Source: Cupriavidus pauculus (lineage in GTDB: Bacteria > Pseudomonadota > Gammaproteobacteria > Burkholderiales > Burkholderiaceae). From it: a DNA stretch of 64,000 nucleotides. The translations under genes and the position numbers were made by a program. Shown here in pieces: positions 19,101 to 27,556 of the stretch (its first letter is position 1; each line of letters begins with the position of its first letter). The stretch spans positions 3,591,001 to 3,655,000 of the forward strand of contig NZ_CP044065.1 of the NCBI RefSeq assembly GCF_008693385.1, given 5' to 3'. The notes beneath the pieces are model-generated. The model was not told where the DNA came from and did no database searches. It saw only the letters and a program-made list of their open reading frames with translations.

Positions 19101-19296
19101 CGCGAACTCGCGGCATTCCATCGGCACCGGCATCATCGGCGGCATGCTCGCGGCGACCACGCTCGCGCTGCTGTTCGTGCCGCTGTTTTCGTGGCTGATC
19201 GGCACGGGTGTGGACAAATGGCGCGCGCGCGGCGGCAAGGCGGCGCCGGCTGCGAATAGCACACCCGGGACGCCGCCGGCCGGAGAGGCGCCATGA
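16123..19296 (+). CDS. RND multidrug efflux pump, HAE1 family
   Basis: A 1057-residue inner-membrane transporter of AcrB/MexB type, at the normal length of about 1030-1060. It begins MISAFCVRRPIFAIVLSLVI with the first transmembrane helix. The proton relay is intact: the Asp pair in GIVVDDAIVVVENVER (TM4) and the Lys in GLAAKNAILIVEF (TM10). Two large periplasmic loops follow TM1 and TM7. It would use the proton motive force to expel hydrophobic or amphiphilic compounds through the adaptor and the outer-membrane factor coded on either side. The stop overlaps the next start by 4 bp, so translation is coupled. The substrate is unknown. Confidence 0.96.
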   Translation: MISAFCVRRPIFAIVLSLVIVIGGGVAMFALPIAQYPDITPPQVTVTATYAGADSDTVAQTVAAPIETQVNGADNMIYMQSTSSPTGSMTLNVFFDIGTDPDTAQVQVQNRVNLALPQLPDTVQKTGINVQKRSSSFLLLIAVHSPDGRFDQQYINNYANLYVLDAIKRINGANQAQIMGSADLAMRIWLKPDRMAALNITAQDVQRAVQSQNEQFGAGSVGQAPNARPVELSFPLVTPGRLTSPEQFDNIILRADNEGAAIVRLRDVGRAEVGQQLYTLRSSLNGKPATIIAVYQQPGSNAIQVAKDVRRALDDMSKTFPPGIAYKVSLDTTEFVSASIEEVVHTLAEAVVLVVLVVFIFLQNVRATVIPVLAVFVSIIGTFAGLLALGFSINLLTLFALVLAIGIVVDDAIVVVENVERNMAEFHLSPREATLRAMEEVTGPVIAIVLVLSAVFIPVAFVSGTTGQLYRQFALTIVVSVVISGFCALTLSPALAAMILKSGHHTPWRGFVWFNDKFDRLVHHYGNWVRGFMRRAVLALLMFAIMLLAVWQLFARIPTAFVPPEDQGYLLVAVMMPDSASLDRTDKVTQQVAAMFREHPAVEDASALSGYSFIDSQYKTNAGTVFVGLKSFKQRGTRDLSVRAVIVSLIGKLRAIPEAIIIPVNPPSIPGLGSQGGFEFWIQNRGTGNAAELEGVTRNFIKAAAAHPELGRLTSTIQAASRQMRVEVDKEKAETMGVPIADVYGTLQTQFGSLYVSQFSQYSRVWQVILQAEPQYRANPDDLQFLYVRQQSGKMVPVTGLLKTRYASGPDLLSRFNNFPAAKITGDAAAGYSSGQALAAMEAVARESLPASYSFAWSGEAFEQKKSGNTTTIVFVFGIVMVFLILAAQYESWSLPISILSAVPFGIFGALLAILLRGLSNDVYFQIGMVTLIGLAAKNAILIVEFAVLKQKEGMSHADAAVEAAKLRLRPIVMTSLAFILGAVPLFIAAGAGANSRHSIGTGIIGGMLAATTLALLFVPLFSWLIGTGVDKWRARGGKAAPAANSTPGTPPAGEAP

Positions 19297-20777
19297 TCGC
19301 GCGGCGGCTCGCGCTCGCGACCGCGGCGCTCGGGGCTTTTGCCGCCGGCTGCGCGATCGGCCCCGACTACCAGCCTCCGGAGGTCGCGTCGCCCCCGTAC
19401 TACCGGCTCGATACGGGCGCGCTGACCATCGAGGCGGACAGCGCATGGTGGAACACGTTCGACGATCCCGTGCTGACCGCGCTCGTGGAGACCGCGCTGC
19501 GCAATAGCTACGATGTGCGCATCGCCACGGCACGCATCGACGAGTTCCGCGGGCAACTGATGATCGCGCGGTCGGCGTTCTTTCCGCAGATCGGCGCAAT
19601 GGCATCGGCCGCGCGGCAGCGCAGCGGCACGTTCAACACGCTGATCGGCACGCCGCTCGAAGCGTTCAGCGGGCCGCGCAACAGCTACCAGCTCGTGGCC
19701 AATGCCAGCTGGGAACTCGATGTCTGGGGCCGCATCCGCCGACAGGCAGAGGGCGCGGAAGCCGATCTCTGGAATGCCGAGTACACGCGGCGCGGCACCG
19801 TGCTCGCGCTCGCGGCCTCGGTGGTGCAGGGTTATGCGACGCTGCGAGGATTCGACGCGCAGCTCGAGATCGCCCGGCAGACGCTCGACGTCCGCGCGAA
19901 GGCGGTGGATATCTTCCGGCAGCGCTTCGAAGGCGGCGTGGTGTCGCAGGTGGAACTGGTACAGGCGGAGAACGACTACTACGCGGCGGAGTCTTCGATA
20001 CCGCCGATCCGCACATCGATCGCGCAGACCGAAAATGCGCTGTCGGTGCTGCTGGGCCGCGAGCCCGGACCGATCGAACGCGGCAAGCCGTTCGATGCGC
20101 TGCAGGCGCCCGCTGTCGGCCCCGACATGCCCGCGATGCTGCTGTCGCGCCGTCCCGATGTGTTGCAGGCCGAGCAGGCCGCCGTGGCCGCGAATGCGCG
20201 GCTCGGCGCGGCGGAGGCGCTCTATCTGCCGACCGTCGATCTGTCGGCCATGTTCGGCGCGATTGCCGCCACGCCCGGGGCGCTGTGGCATAGCGCGTCG
20301 CGCGTATGGGGCGTGGGGGCGGGCATCACGCAGCCGATCTTCCAGGGCGGCGCGATTCGCGGGCAGGTGCAGAGCGCGGGATCCGTGCGCGATCAGGCCA
20401 TGCTCGCGTATCAGGCGAGCGTGCTCAATGCGCTGGCGGATGTGAACAATGCGCTCGCGGCCAATATGGAATCGCGTGTCCGGCTCGCGAGCCTGCGGCG
20501 GCAGGAGCAGGCGCTCGTGATCTATGCCGATCAGGCCAATGCCCGTTACGAGGGCGGCTACACCAGCTATCTGGAGGTCACCGACGCGCGGGAGAAACTG
20601 TATTCGGTACAGCTGGCGGCGGTGCAGGGGCAGGTCGATGTGCTGACGGGCGTGGCCGCACTGTACAAGTCGCTCGGCGGCGGATGGCCCGCGGTGCCGG
20701 GCGAGGTGCGTGATGCGGGGATGATCGGCGATGCGCGGCAATTGCCGCCGCCGGCCGACCGGCAGTCGTCACGCTGA
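19293..20777 (+). CDS. Outer-membrane efflux factor lipoprotein (OprM/NodT family)
   Basis: A 494-residue outer-membrane channel protein. It starts with a signal and the lipobox FAAGC (about residues 16-20) followed by the family hallmark AIGPDYQPPEV. Two TolC-like repeats are visible as long alpha-helical stretches (for example TAALVETALRNSYDVRIATA-like and ADQANARYEGGYTSYLEV-like segments). It overlaps the pump gene by 4 bp and completes the tripartite RND system. The stop lies 2 bp from the end of the convergent HxlR regulator gene. Confidence 0.94.
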   Translation: MIARRLALATAALGAFAAGCAIGPDYQPPEVASPPYYRLDTGALTIEADSAWWNTFDDPVLTALVETALRNSYDVRIATARIDEFRGQLMIARSAFFPQIGAMASAARQRSGTFNTLIGTPLEAFSGPRNSYQLVANASWELDVWGRIRRQAEGAEADLWNAEYTRRGTVLALAASVVQGYATLRGFDAQLEIARQTLDVRAKAVDIFRQRFEGGVVSQVELVQAENDYYAAESSIPPIRTSIAQTENALSVLLGREPGPIERGKPFDALQAPAVGPDMPAMLLSRRPDVLQAEQAAVAANARLGAAEALYLPTVDLSAMFGAIAATPGALWHSASRVWGVGAGITQPIFQGGAIRGQVQSAGSVRDQAMLAYQASVLNALADVNNALAANMESRVRLASLRRQEQALVIYADQANARYEGGYTSYLEVTDAREKLYSVQLAAVQGQVDVLTGVAALYKSLGGGWPAVPGEVRDAGMIGDARQLPPPADRQSSR

Positions 20778-20779
20778 TC

Positions 20780-21301
20780 TCATGCCTCGTCGTCGGCCAT
20801 GGCCGCGACAGGCAGCATCGCGTTGAACCGCTCGAGCTCCGAGCGAAACGCCTGCGCGCCGGGACCCGGCACGATCTCCACGTCGCCGATGGTGATCTCG
20901 GTGCCGTCATCGCGCAGCAGTCGCGGTGGCCTGATCTCCGCGCCGTCGCGTCCGTCCTTCAGGATCGTCAGCGGCCCATGCTCGGTCGCGCGCCAGCGAT
21001 CGGCCCATCCCTTCAGCGAGACGAACACCGGGAAGAACTCGCGGCCCGATTCGGTCAGCGTGTAGACATGCCGCGCGCCGCCGCCGGGCGTATGCGTTTT
21101 CTCGAGCAGGCCATGTTCGACGAGTGCCTTGAGGCGGTTGCTGAGAATGTTCGGCGCGATGCCGAGCCGGCGTTCGAACTCGTCGAAGCGCGTGCTGCCG
21201 TAGAACGCCTCGCGCATGATCAGCATGGCCCAGCGTTCGCCCAGCACACTCAGCGCGCGGGCAATCGGGCAGGGCATGGCCGAGAAATCTGTGGATGCCA
21301 T
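20780..21301 (-). CDS. HxlR-family transcriptional regulator
   Basis: A 173-residue regulator. The start is ATG 21301, because upstream sequence holds an operator-like palindrome and lacks similarity although the frame is open. MPCPIARALSVLGERWAMLIMREAFYGSTRFDEFERRLG is the characteristic HxlR entry and winged helix-turn-helix, continuing with ILSNRLKALVEHGLLEK, VYTLTESG and a C-terminal extension of about 60 residues longer than minimal HxlR proteins. The conserved Cys near the N-terminus (MPCPI) is the position used for sensing electrophiles in several HxlR regulators. It is tail to tail with the efflux operon, so it may control that operon or itself. Autoregulation is suggested by the palindrome at 21315-21338. 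Confidence 0.9.
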   Translation of the reverse strand: MASTDFSAMPCPIARALSVLGERWAMLIMREAFYGSTRFDEFERRLGIAPNILSNRLKALVEHGLLEKTHTPGGGARHVYTLTESGREFFPVFVSLKGWADRWRATEHGPLTILKDGRDGAEIRPPRLLRDDGTEITIGDVEIVPGPGAQAFRSELERFNAMLPVAAMADDEA

Positions 21302-21314
21302 GACATCGTCACTT

Positions 21315-21338
21315 TGATGGTACAAGTCTGTATCATCA
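21315..21338. promoter_or_regulatory. Palindromic operator candidate before the HxlR regulator
   Basis: An inverted repeat of 10 bp per arm (TGATGGTACA and TGTATCATCA) around a 4-nt spacer, matching at 9 of 10 positions. It begins 14 bp upstream of the regulator's start codon. HxlR and related winged-helix dimers bind such palindromes, commonly at their own promoter, so autoregulation is likely. No copy was noticed in front of the RND operon on a visual scan. Confidence 0.6.
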
Positions 21339-21527
21339 TAGCTTGCATCATGAAAGTATGAAACCCTCGTTTTTGCATGGGGGCATGATCGCGCGAACAA
21401 TCGACCGATGCGCGCGGCTCCGCACGGATTTTGTCGGGAGCACGGCATGCGCGCGTATAGTGGCAGGGTCTTATCGTCCCCACGCGCGGGCTGCCAGCCG
21501 TCGCGCGATCGTTGCTGCCGCTGCGTC

Positions 21528-22958
21528 ATGACCGACCCCACCGATCCCTCCTCCTCCGAACCCGCATCCGGCGAGGACGCCGCGTCGCGCGGTATCCGTC
21601 ATCGCGCCCGGCATGCGATCGCGCGCAAGTCCCGTCAGGCCGGCCGCATCTCGCGCACGACGATGCGCTACGCCGTGTTCATGTGCGGCGCGGCCGGCGT
21701 CGCGCTGTTCTCGCTGGTCTTCGCATGGATCGCCGAAACCGCGCTGCGCTGGAACGCCCATCTGACCGCCGCCACGCCGTGGCTCGCATTCGTGATGCTG
21801 CCATTCGGCCTGGCCGCGCTGCGCTGGCTGACTATCCGCTATGCGGCGCAGGCGCGGGGCAGCGGCATTCCGCAGGTGCTGGCCGCGATCTCGCTGCCGC
21901 CCGACAGCGCCGCGCAGCGCGTGCTCGTGTCGTTCCGGCAGGCGATGTGGAAGGTGGTGCTGACCGCCGCCGCGCTGCTGGCGGGCGCGTCCGTCGGACG
22001 CGAGGGACCGTCGGTGCAGGTCGGTGCCGCGGCCATGCTGTCGTGGGGCCGATGGTGCGAGCAGAAGCTGCGCTTCCGCACCGGCTTCCATCCGAATGCG
22101 CTGATCGCCGCGGGCGCGGCGGGCGGGCTGGCCTCGGCCTTCAATACGCCGCTGGCCGGCGTGGTGTTCGCGATCGAAGAGCTCGGGCGCGGTGCCGCGA
22201 TGCGCTGGGACCGCGTCGTGCTGTCGGGCGTGCTGACCGCGGGTTTCCTCACGCTCTCGCTGCTCGGCAACAATCCGTACTTCAGCATCAAGGTGCCGAT
22301 TCTCGCGCTGCACGACGCATGGGGGCCCGTGCTGCTCTGCGCGGTCGTCAACGGCGTGCTCGGCGGGCTGTTCGCCAAGCTGCTGATCGGCGGCGTGCCG
22401 GGGCTGCTGCCGGCGCGCTGGCGCCAGTGGCCGCAGGCGCATCCGATCTGGGTGGCGTTCGGCTGCGGCCTGATCGTCGCCGCGATCGGCTTCGGCACGG
22501 CGGGCGCGACGTTCGGCACGGGCTATGAACAGGCGTCGGCGCTGATCAACGGCCATGGCGAGCGCTCGCCGTGGTTCGGCGTCGGCAAGTTCTTCGCGAC
22601 CGTGCTGTCGTACTTCGCAGGCGTTCCGGGCGGGATCTTCACGCCGGCGCTGGCCATCGGCGCGGGCATCGGCGACAACGTCGCGCACATCCTCGGCTTT
22701 ATGCCGGAGCCGCGCATGCTCGCGCTGATCTCGATGGCCGCGTTCCTCGCGGCCGCCACGCAGGCACCGATCACCGCGAGCGTGATCGTGATGGAGATGA
22801 CGCGCACGCAGGACCTCACGGTGTTCCTGCTCGCGTCGTCGCTGCTGGCATCGTTCCTCGCGCGGCAGTTCTGCCCGCATCCGTTCTATCACCACATGGG
22901 CCACGCATTCCGTCGCGAAGCGGTTAACGTGACGCGGCGGCCATCGTCGGCAGAGTGA
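21528..22958 (+). CDS. ClC-family chloride channel/antiporter
   Basis: A 476-residue membrane protein, starting at ATG 21528 (MTDPTDP). The three ClC selectivity signatures are present: GSGIPQ at 111-116, GREGPSVQ at 157-164 with the gating Glu159, and GGIFTPALAIGAG later. A second acidic position, in VFAIEELGRG, corresponds to the inner proton-path glutamate of H+/Cl- antiporters, which suggests exchange rather than a simple channel (inference). About 10-12 hydrophobic segments are visible, and no cytoplasmic CBS domains follow. It is divergent from the HxlR gene with a 226-bp region between. Confidence 0.94.
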   Translation: MTDPTDPSSSEPASGEDAASRGIRHRARHAIARKSRQAGRISRTTMRYAVFMCGAAGVALFSLVFAWIAETALRWNAHLTAATPWLAFVMLPFGLAALRWLTIRYAAQARGSGIPQVLAAISLPPDSAAQRVLVSFRQAMWKVVLTAAALLAGASVGREGPSVQVGAAAMLSWGRWCEQKLRFRTGFHPNALIAAGAAGGLASAFNTPLAGVVFAIEELGRGAAMRWDRVVLSGVLTAGFLTLSLLGNNPYFSIKVPILALHDAWGPVLLCAVVNGVLGGLFAKLLIGGVPGLLPARWRQWPQAHPIWVAFGCGLIVAAIGFGTAGATFGTGYEQASALINGHGERSPWFGVGKFFATVLSYFAGVPGGIFTPALAIGAGIGDNVAHILGFMPEPRMLALISMAAFLAAATQAPITASVIVMEMTRTQDLTVFLLASSLLASFLARQFCPHPFYHHMGHAFRREAVNVTRRPSSAE

Positions 22959-23147
22959 GCGCTCAGGGCATATGTGCGCGCGGCCGAGGGCCCGCTCGAA
23001 TCGTGCGGTCACGCATGGATTTCCGTAACGCTTTGCCCTACCATGTGCCGCGCACGTACCCGTGGCGGCAGATCCGGGACGCGCGTGTGTTCCGGCGGCA
23101 CACTCCACGCGCCGGCATGCCTTTCGATGCACTCGGGGGAGCGCAAG

Positions 23148-23417
23148 ATGGCCACGCAACGACCTGTTGGCAGGGGACAGTCCCAGCAGAAACCGCAGCA
23201 ACCCGGTGCGAACCGGCCCAGCGAGATCGACCTCGGTGCCGACAGCATGTGGCATACGCGAGGCTTGCAGAGCAATACGCGCATGCGTGTGCCGCTCGCG
23301 CGCCGCACACCGCCGCGCCAGTTACCGCCAAGCCGCCTGCCGCGCCTGCTGTTGTGGGCCGTGCTGCTCGCGGTGGGCGGCATGCTCGCGAATGCGGTCA
23401 TGCATATGCTGCGTTAG
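23148..23417 (+). CDS. Small membrane-anchored protein, unknown
   Basis: An 89-residue ORF starting at ATG 23148 behind a GGGGGAG ribosome-binding site. The first 60 residues are polar and rich in Gln, Arg and Pro. One hydrophobic helix lies near the C-terminus (LPRLLLWAVLLAVGGMLANAV), so it is a likely tail-anchored inner-membrane protein with the polar part in the cytoplasm. No family is recognised. The frame is open further upstream without a comparable ribosome-binding site. Confidence 0.6.
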   Translation: MATQRPVGRGQSQQKPQQPGANRPSEIDLGADSMWHTRGLQSNTRMRVPLARRTPPRQLPPSRLPRLLLWAVLLAVGGMLANAVMHMLR

Positions 23418-23511
23418 CCACAACGGAGATTCGTAACGAACTCCGACATCGGGGCACGGAACGTCTGGTATCAGGCAAACTCCAACCCGAGCTATTTCCA
23501 GGAGTTCCGTT

Positions 23512-24261
23512 TTGAAATTCTCAGTTGCCGCGGTCGCGGCCGCCGGCCTGTTCGCCACGTTTGGCTCGCTTGTTTCATCGCCAGCATTCGCGGCCGGCAC
23601 CCCCGCGGACGCCATGGCGCAGGCCCCGGGCCAGGGGGACGCGCTCACGTCCATGTTGTCCACGCTCGAGATCGGCAGCCCGCTGCCGGAGATGCCCGAT
23701 TGCGCCGATCACCGCACGCCCAATGGCCGCGACGTGACCGCGCTGTGCGTGGAATTGCGCGGCGACGGCACGATGCGCCAGATCGGCGTGCCGCGCGACA
23801 AGCGCCCCGTGTTCATGGATGGTCCGCATCTGCTCGGCTTCGTCGATGGCAACGCGCTCGTCGGCGTGATCATCCCGACCGATGGCATCCGCTCGCAGGA
23901 TGCCGCGATGCAGAGCCTGAGCGCGCGCTACGGCAAGCCGTTCCGTCAGGAGCAGGAAGACCTGCGCGACAAGGCCGGCAAGACCGTCAAGGCGACGCAC
24001 GCGGGCTGGATGCGCAAACCGCTGACGGTCGAGTTCTATGCGATTCCGGACGATCCGTCCGAGGGAACGATCGAACTGCTGCTGCCGCGCGCGCGGGCCT
24101 TGATGGCCAATCGCGATGCGGAGGTGGCGAAGTCGCTGGCACCGGCGTCGGGCCCCGCGGCCAAGGGTGGGAAGGCGGCGGACAAGCCCGCCGAGAAGGC
24201 TGCCGACAAGTCCGCGGACAAGAAGGCGCCCGTGAAGCCCGTCGATCCGGGTAAATGGTGA
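23512..24261 (+). CDS. Exported protein of unknown function, TTG start
   Basis: A 249-residue protein with a typical Sec signal peptide (MKFSVAAVAAAGLFATFGSLVSSPAFA, cleavage after AFA). The start codon is TTG, supported by AGGAG seven bases upstream. The mature domain of about 170 residues has paired cysteines (CADHR and LCVEL) that could form a disulfide. Residues about 205-249 are a Lys/Ala/Pro-rich tail of KAADKPAEK type, probably disordered and basic, possibly binding the cell wall or DNA. No family is recognised. It stands alone between the small membrane protein and the Lrp gene, which converges on it with 16 bp between. Confidence 0.72.
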   Translation: MKFSVAAVAAAGLFATFGSLVSSPAFAAGTPADAMAQAPGQGDALTSMLSTLEIGSPLPEMPDCADHRTPNGRDVTALCVELRGDGTMRQIGVPRDKRPVFMDGPHLLGFVDGNALVGVIIPTDGIRSQDAAMQSLSARYGKPFRQEQEDLRDKAGKTVKATHAGWMRKPLTVEFYAIPDDPSEGTIELLLPRARALMANRDAEVAKSLAPASGPAAKGGKAADKPAEKAADKSADKKAPVKPVDPGKW

Positions 24262-24277
24262 TGGCGTGGCGGTCGCG

Positions 24278-24727
24278 CTAGTCCGCCGCGCGCCGCCGAT
24301 CGATCTTCCGGGCGAGCACGATCGACGTGGTCGTGTGATTGACCCCATCGAGCATGCCGATCTCGTCCAGCAGCTTGTCGAGCCGCGCATGCGTATCGCA
24401 GCGAATCACGGCCATGTAGTCGACGGGCCCGCTGACCGAGTTCAGTTCCTCCACTTCGGGTAGCCGCTGCAGCGCGCGGACCACGGTCGGCGCGGCCTTC
24501 GGCTGCACCGACAGCCCGCAGAACGCGAGAATCGCGCTGTCCTCCATCTGCCGTCCCAGCCGGACCCCATAGCCGGCGATCACTCCCGTCTTCTCCAGCC
24601 GCGCGATGCGGGCCACCACGGTCGTGCGCGCAATGCCCAGAGCGCGCGCCAGGTTCGCGGCAGACTCGCGCGCGTTGCCCTGCAGCAGCGACAGCAGATG
24701 ACGATCGATGGGATCGAGTTCAGTCAT
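24278..24727 (-). CDS. Lrp/AsnC-family transcriptional regulator
   Basis: A 149-residue protein with the standard Lrp layout: N-terminal helix-turn-helix (LDPIDRHLLSLLQGNARESAANLARALGIARTTVVARIARLE blocks) and a C-terminal RAM domain (EVEELNSVSGPVDYMAVIRC) that binds amino-acid effectors. It is divergent, 118 bp away, from a lysine 6-dehydrogenase-like gene and a semialdehyde dehydrogenase. Lrp-type regulators next to amino-acid catabolic genes usually respond to the substrate, so lysine or a derived semialdehyde is the probable effector (inference). Confidence 0.93.
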   Translation of the reverse strand: MTELDPIDRHLLSLLQGNARESAANLARALGIARTTVVARIARLEKTGVIAGYGVRLGRQMEDSAILAFCGLSVQPKAAPTVVRALQRLPEVEELNSVSGPVDYMAVIRCDTHARLDKLLDEIGMLDGVNHTTTSIVLARKIDRRRAAD

Positions 24728-24845
24728 AGCGTCAGAAAGGTTCGTCGATTCGGCGGATTATGCCGGGCATTCGTCAATCTTGTCTCTACATTTCGTCGGC
24801 GGCGCTCGCCATACTGAAGGTAACGACAACGCACACGGAGCCGCC

Positions 24846-26021
24846 ATGCCTACCTCGATCTCTCGTCCCTTTCCCGTGGTTGTGCTCGGCGCCGGCAATA
24901 TCGGCCGCACGATCGCGACGATGCTGCACGACACCGGCGACTATCGCGTGACCCTCGTCGATCGCGATGCCCGCCGGCTGGGCGGCGTCACTGACGCTAT
25001 CGCCGACGCTATCCCCGACGGTCTCGCCGTGCGCACCGCCGATCCGACCGACCCCGCCACCTGCGCGGCGCTGCTCGCCGGCGCCGGCGCGGTACTCAAC
25101 GCGCTGCCGTTCCACGCCGCCATCGGCGTCGCCACCGTGGCCGCGCGGCTCGGCGTGCATTACTTCGATCTGACCGAGGACGTGGCGGCCACGCATGCGA
25201 TCGGCGCGCTCGCCGAGGGCGCGCGCGCGGTGCTGATGCCGCAGTGCGGCCTGGCTCCCGGCTTTATCGGCGTGGTCGGCCACGACCTCGCGCGGCGGTT
25301 CCTCGATGGCGGAGAACTGCTCGACCTCCGCATGCGCGTGGGCGCGCTCCCGCGCTATCCCGACAACGCGCTCAAGTACAACCTCACCTGGAGCACCGAA
25401 GGGCTGATCAACGAGTATTGCAATCCTTGCGAGGCGATCGTCGATGGGCGCCGCGTGGAACTGCCCGCGCTCGAGGGGCTCGAGAGCTTTGCGGTAGACG
25501 GCATCGAATACGAGGCGTTTAATACCTCGGGAGGACTCGGCACGCTGCCCGAAACGCTGGCCGGCCGCGCGCGCCACGTCGATTACAAGTCCATCCGCTA
25601 TCCCGGACACTGCGCCCAGATGAAACTGCTGCTCAACGACCTGCGCCTGCGCGAGCAGCGCGACTGGCTGCGAGAGATCTTCGAACGCGCGATTCCGGTG
25701 ACGGAGCAGGACGTCGTGATCGTGTTCGCGAGCGCCACGGGCTATCGGGGGGGCGGTGGTGGCGGGGGATCGGCGAAGGGCCCGCTGACGCAGGCCTCGT
25801 TCTCGGCGCGGATCGGCGGCATGGATACGCCGCACGGCCATGTCAACGCCATCCAGCTGACCACGGCGGCGGCCATCTGCACGGCGCTCGATCTCGTGGT
25901 CGCGGGCGAACTGCCGCAATCTGGCTTCGTGCGGCAGGAGGCAATGCCGCTGGATCGCTTCCTCGCGAACCGATTCGGCCAGCATTACGCACACCATCCA
26001 CTGCGGGAAACCATCGCATGA
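24846..26021 (+). CDS. Saccharopine dehydrogenase-family enzyme, probable L-lysine 6-dehydrogenase
   Basis: A 391-residue NAD(P)-binding protein of the saccharopine dehydrogenase family. The Rossmann motif is VVVLGAGNIGRTIATML (GAGNIG at 15-20), followed by the LVDRDA acidic end of the second strand. The best functional fit is lysine 6-dehydrogenase, which oxidises L-lysine to allysine/piperideine-6-carboxylate, because the next gene (4-bp overlap) encodes the enzyme that oxidises that product to alpha-aminoadipate. Other saccharopine-dehydrogenase-like activities cannot be excluded. A run of seven glycines (about residue 301, coded near 25748-25770) is a low-complexity insertion near the C-terminal domain. 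ATG 24846 is the start. The Lrp-family gene is divergent and probably regulates it. Confidence 0.85.
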   Translation: MPTSISRPFPVVVLGAGNIGRTIATMLHDTGDYRVTLVDRDARRLGGVTDAIADAIPDGLAVRTADPTDPATCAALLAGAGAVLNALPFHAAIGVATVAARLGVHYFDLTEDVAATHAIGALAEGARAVLMPQCGLAPGFIGVVGHDLARRFLDGGELLDLRMRVGALPRYPDNALKYNLTWSTEGLINEYCNPCEAIVDGRRVELPALEGLESFAVDGIEYEAFNTSGGLGTLPETLAGRARHVDYKSIRYPGHCAQMKLLLNDLRLREQRDWLREIFERAIPVTEQDVVIVFASATGYRGGGGGGGSAKGPLTQASFSARIGGMDTPHGHVNAIQLTTAAAICTALDLVVAGELPQSGFVRQEAMPLDRFLANRFGQHYAHHPLRETIA

Positions 26022-27556
26022 AAGCACAAGACTTTGCGGCCTGCTGGCAGGCCATGGGGCTGCCACCGGCATGGGAGGCGACCACGGACGACTCCGCAAC
26101 GGGCCGGCGCGCGGGCATGCTGCCGCTGCGCTCGCCGATCGACGGCGAAGTGTTTGGCCATCTCCGCGAGTGCGACGTGGCGGAAGCCGACGGACGCATC
26201 GCGCGCGCACACGAGGCGCTGAGCACCTGGGCGCTTGCGCCGGCGCCCGCGCGCGGCGAGCTCGTGCGCCGTTTCGGCGAGACGCTGCGGCAGTACAAGG
26301 CGCCGCTGGGCCGGCTGGTCTCGCTCGAGTCCGGCAAGATCCTGCAGGAGGGCCTGGGCGAGGTGCAGGAGATGATCGATATCTGCGACTTCGCCGTGGG
26401 GCTGTCGCGGCAGCTGCATGGTCTGACCATCGCTTCCGAACGGCCGCGCCATGCGATGCGCGAGACGTGGCATCCGTACGGGCTTTGCGGCGTGATTTCC
26501 GCGTTCAACTTTCCGGTGGCCGTGTGGGCGTGGAATGCCGCGCTGGCGCTCGTCTGCGGCAACGGCGTCGTGTGGAAACCGTCGGAGAAGACGCCGCTCT
26601 GCGCGCTGGCCGCGCAGGGCCTGCTCGATCGCGTGATCGCGGCCGAGGCTCCGCAGTACACGGGCATTGCCACGGTGCTGCCCGGGGGCCGCGCGGTGGG
26701 GCATCACCTCGTGCAGCATCCCGCGGTGCGGCTGATCAGCGCGACCGGTTCCACGCGCATGGGGCGTGAGGTCGGCACGGTCTGCGCGGGCCTGTTCAAG
26801 CGGACGATTCTCGAACTCGGCGGCAACAACGCGGCCATCGTCGCGCCGTCGGCCGACCTCGAGCTGGCGATTCGCGGCATGACGTTCGCGGCGGCGGGCA
26901 CCGCGGGGCAGCGCTGCACCACGCTGCGTCGCGCGTTCGTGCATGTGGACCTCGTCGAGACCGTCGTCGATCGGCTGCGCCAGGTCTATGCGCGGCTGCC
27001 CGTGGGCGATCCGCTGCAGGACGGCACCCTGGTCGGACCGCTGATCGATGCCGCGGCCGGCGACGCCATGGCCAACGCGCTCGCAAGCTGCCGCGCGCAG
27101 GGCAACGTCGTGCATGGTGGCGAACGGCTGCTGGGCGATCGGCTGCCCCACGCCTGCTATGTCCGCCCCGCGCTCGTGCTCACGGACACGCAGCACGACA
27201 CGATGCTGACCGAAACTTTCGCGCCGATTCTCTATGTGATGCCATACACGTCGCTCGATGAGGCCATCGCGCTGAACAATGCATCGGCGCATGGCTTGTC
27301 GTCATGCATCTTTACCGAGTCGATGCGAGAGGCGGAGTATTTCCTGTCGTCGGCCGGCAGCGATTGCGGCATCGCCAACGTCAATATCGGTACGAGCGGC
27401 GCCGAGATCGGCGGCGCGTTCGGCGGAGAGAAGGCGACGGGCGGCGGGCGCGAGTCCGGCTCCGATTCCTGGAAGGCCTACATGCGGCGCGCCACCAATA
27501 CGATCAACTACGGCGATGCGCTGCCGCTTGCCCAGGGCATCCGCTTCGATATGTAG
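26018..27556 (+). CDS. amaB: Aldehyde dehydrogenase, ALDH7 type (probable aminoadipate-semialdehyde dehydrogenase)
   Basis: A 512-residue ALDH-superfamily enzyme. The catalytic Cys300 lies in AGTAGQRCTTLRR and the general-base Glu266 in ILELGGNNAA, and FNFPVAVWAWNAALALVCGN is the ALDH7/AmaB coenzyme-site block. ALDH7 members (AmaB, antiquitin) oxidise alpha-aminoadipate semialdehyde (in equilibrium with piperideine-6-carboxylate) to alpha-aminoadipate in lysine catabolism. The ATGA overlap with the upstream lysine 6-dehydrogenase-like gene indicates translational coupling. The assignment rests on the family and this pairing. Confidence 0.88.
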   Translation: MKAQDFAACWQAMGLPPAWEATTDDSATGRRAGMLPLRSPIDGEVFGHLRECDVAEADGRIARAHEALSTWALAPAPARGELVRRFGETLRQYKAPLGRLVSLESGKILQEGLGEVQEMIDICDFAVGLSRQLHGLTIASERPRHAMRETWHPYGLCGVISAFNFPVAVWAWNAALALVCGNGVVWKPSEKTPLCALAAQGLLDRVIAAEAPQYTGIATVLPGGRAVGHHLVQHPAVRLISATGSTRMGREVGTVCAGLFKRTILELGGNNAAIVAPSADLELAIRGMTFAAAGTAGQRCTTLRRAFVHVDLVETVVDRLRQVYARLPVGDPLQDGTLVGPLIDAAAGDAMANALASCRAQGNVVHGGERLLGDRLPHACYVRPALVLTDTQHDTMLTETFAPILYVMPYTSLDEAIALNNASAHGLSSCIFTESMREAEYFLSSAGSDCGIANVNIGTSGAEIGGAFGGEKATGGGRESGSDSWKAYMRRATNTINYGDALPLAQGIRFDM

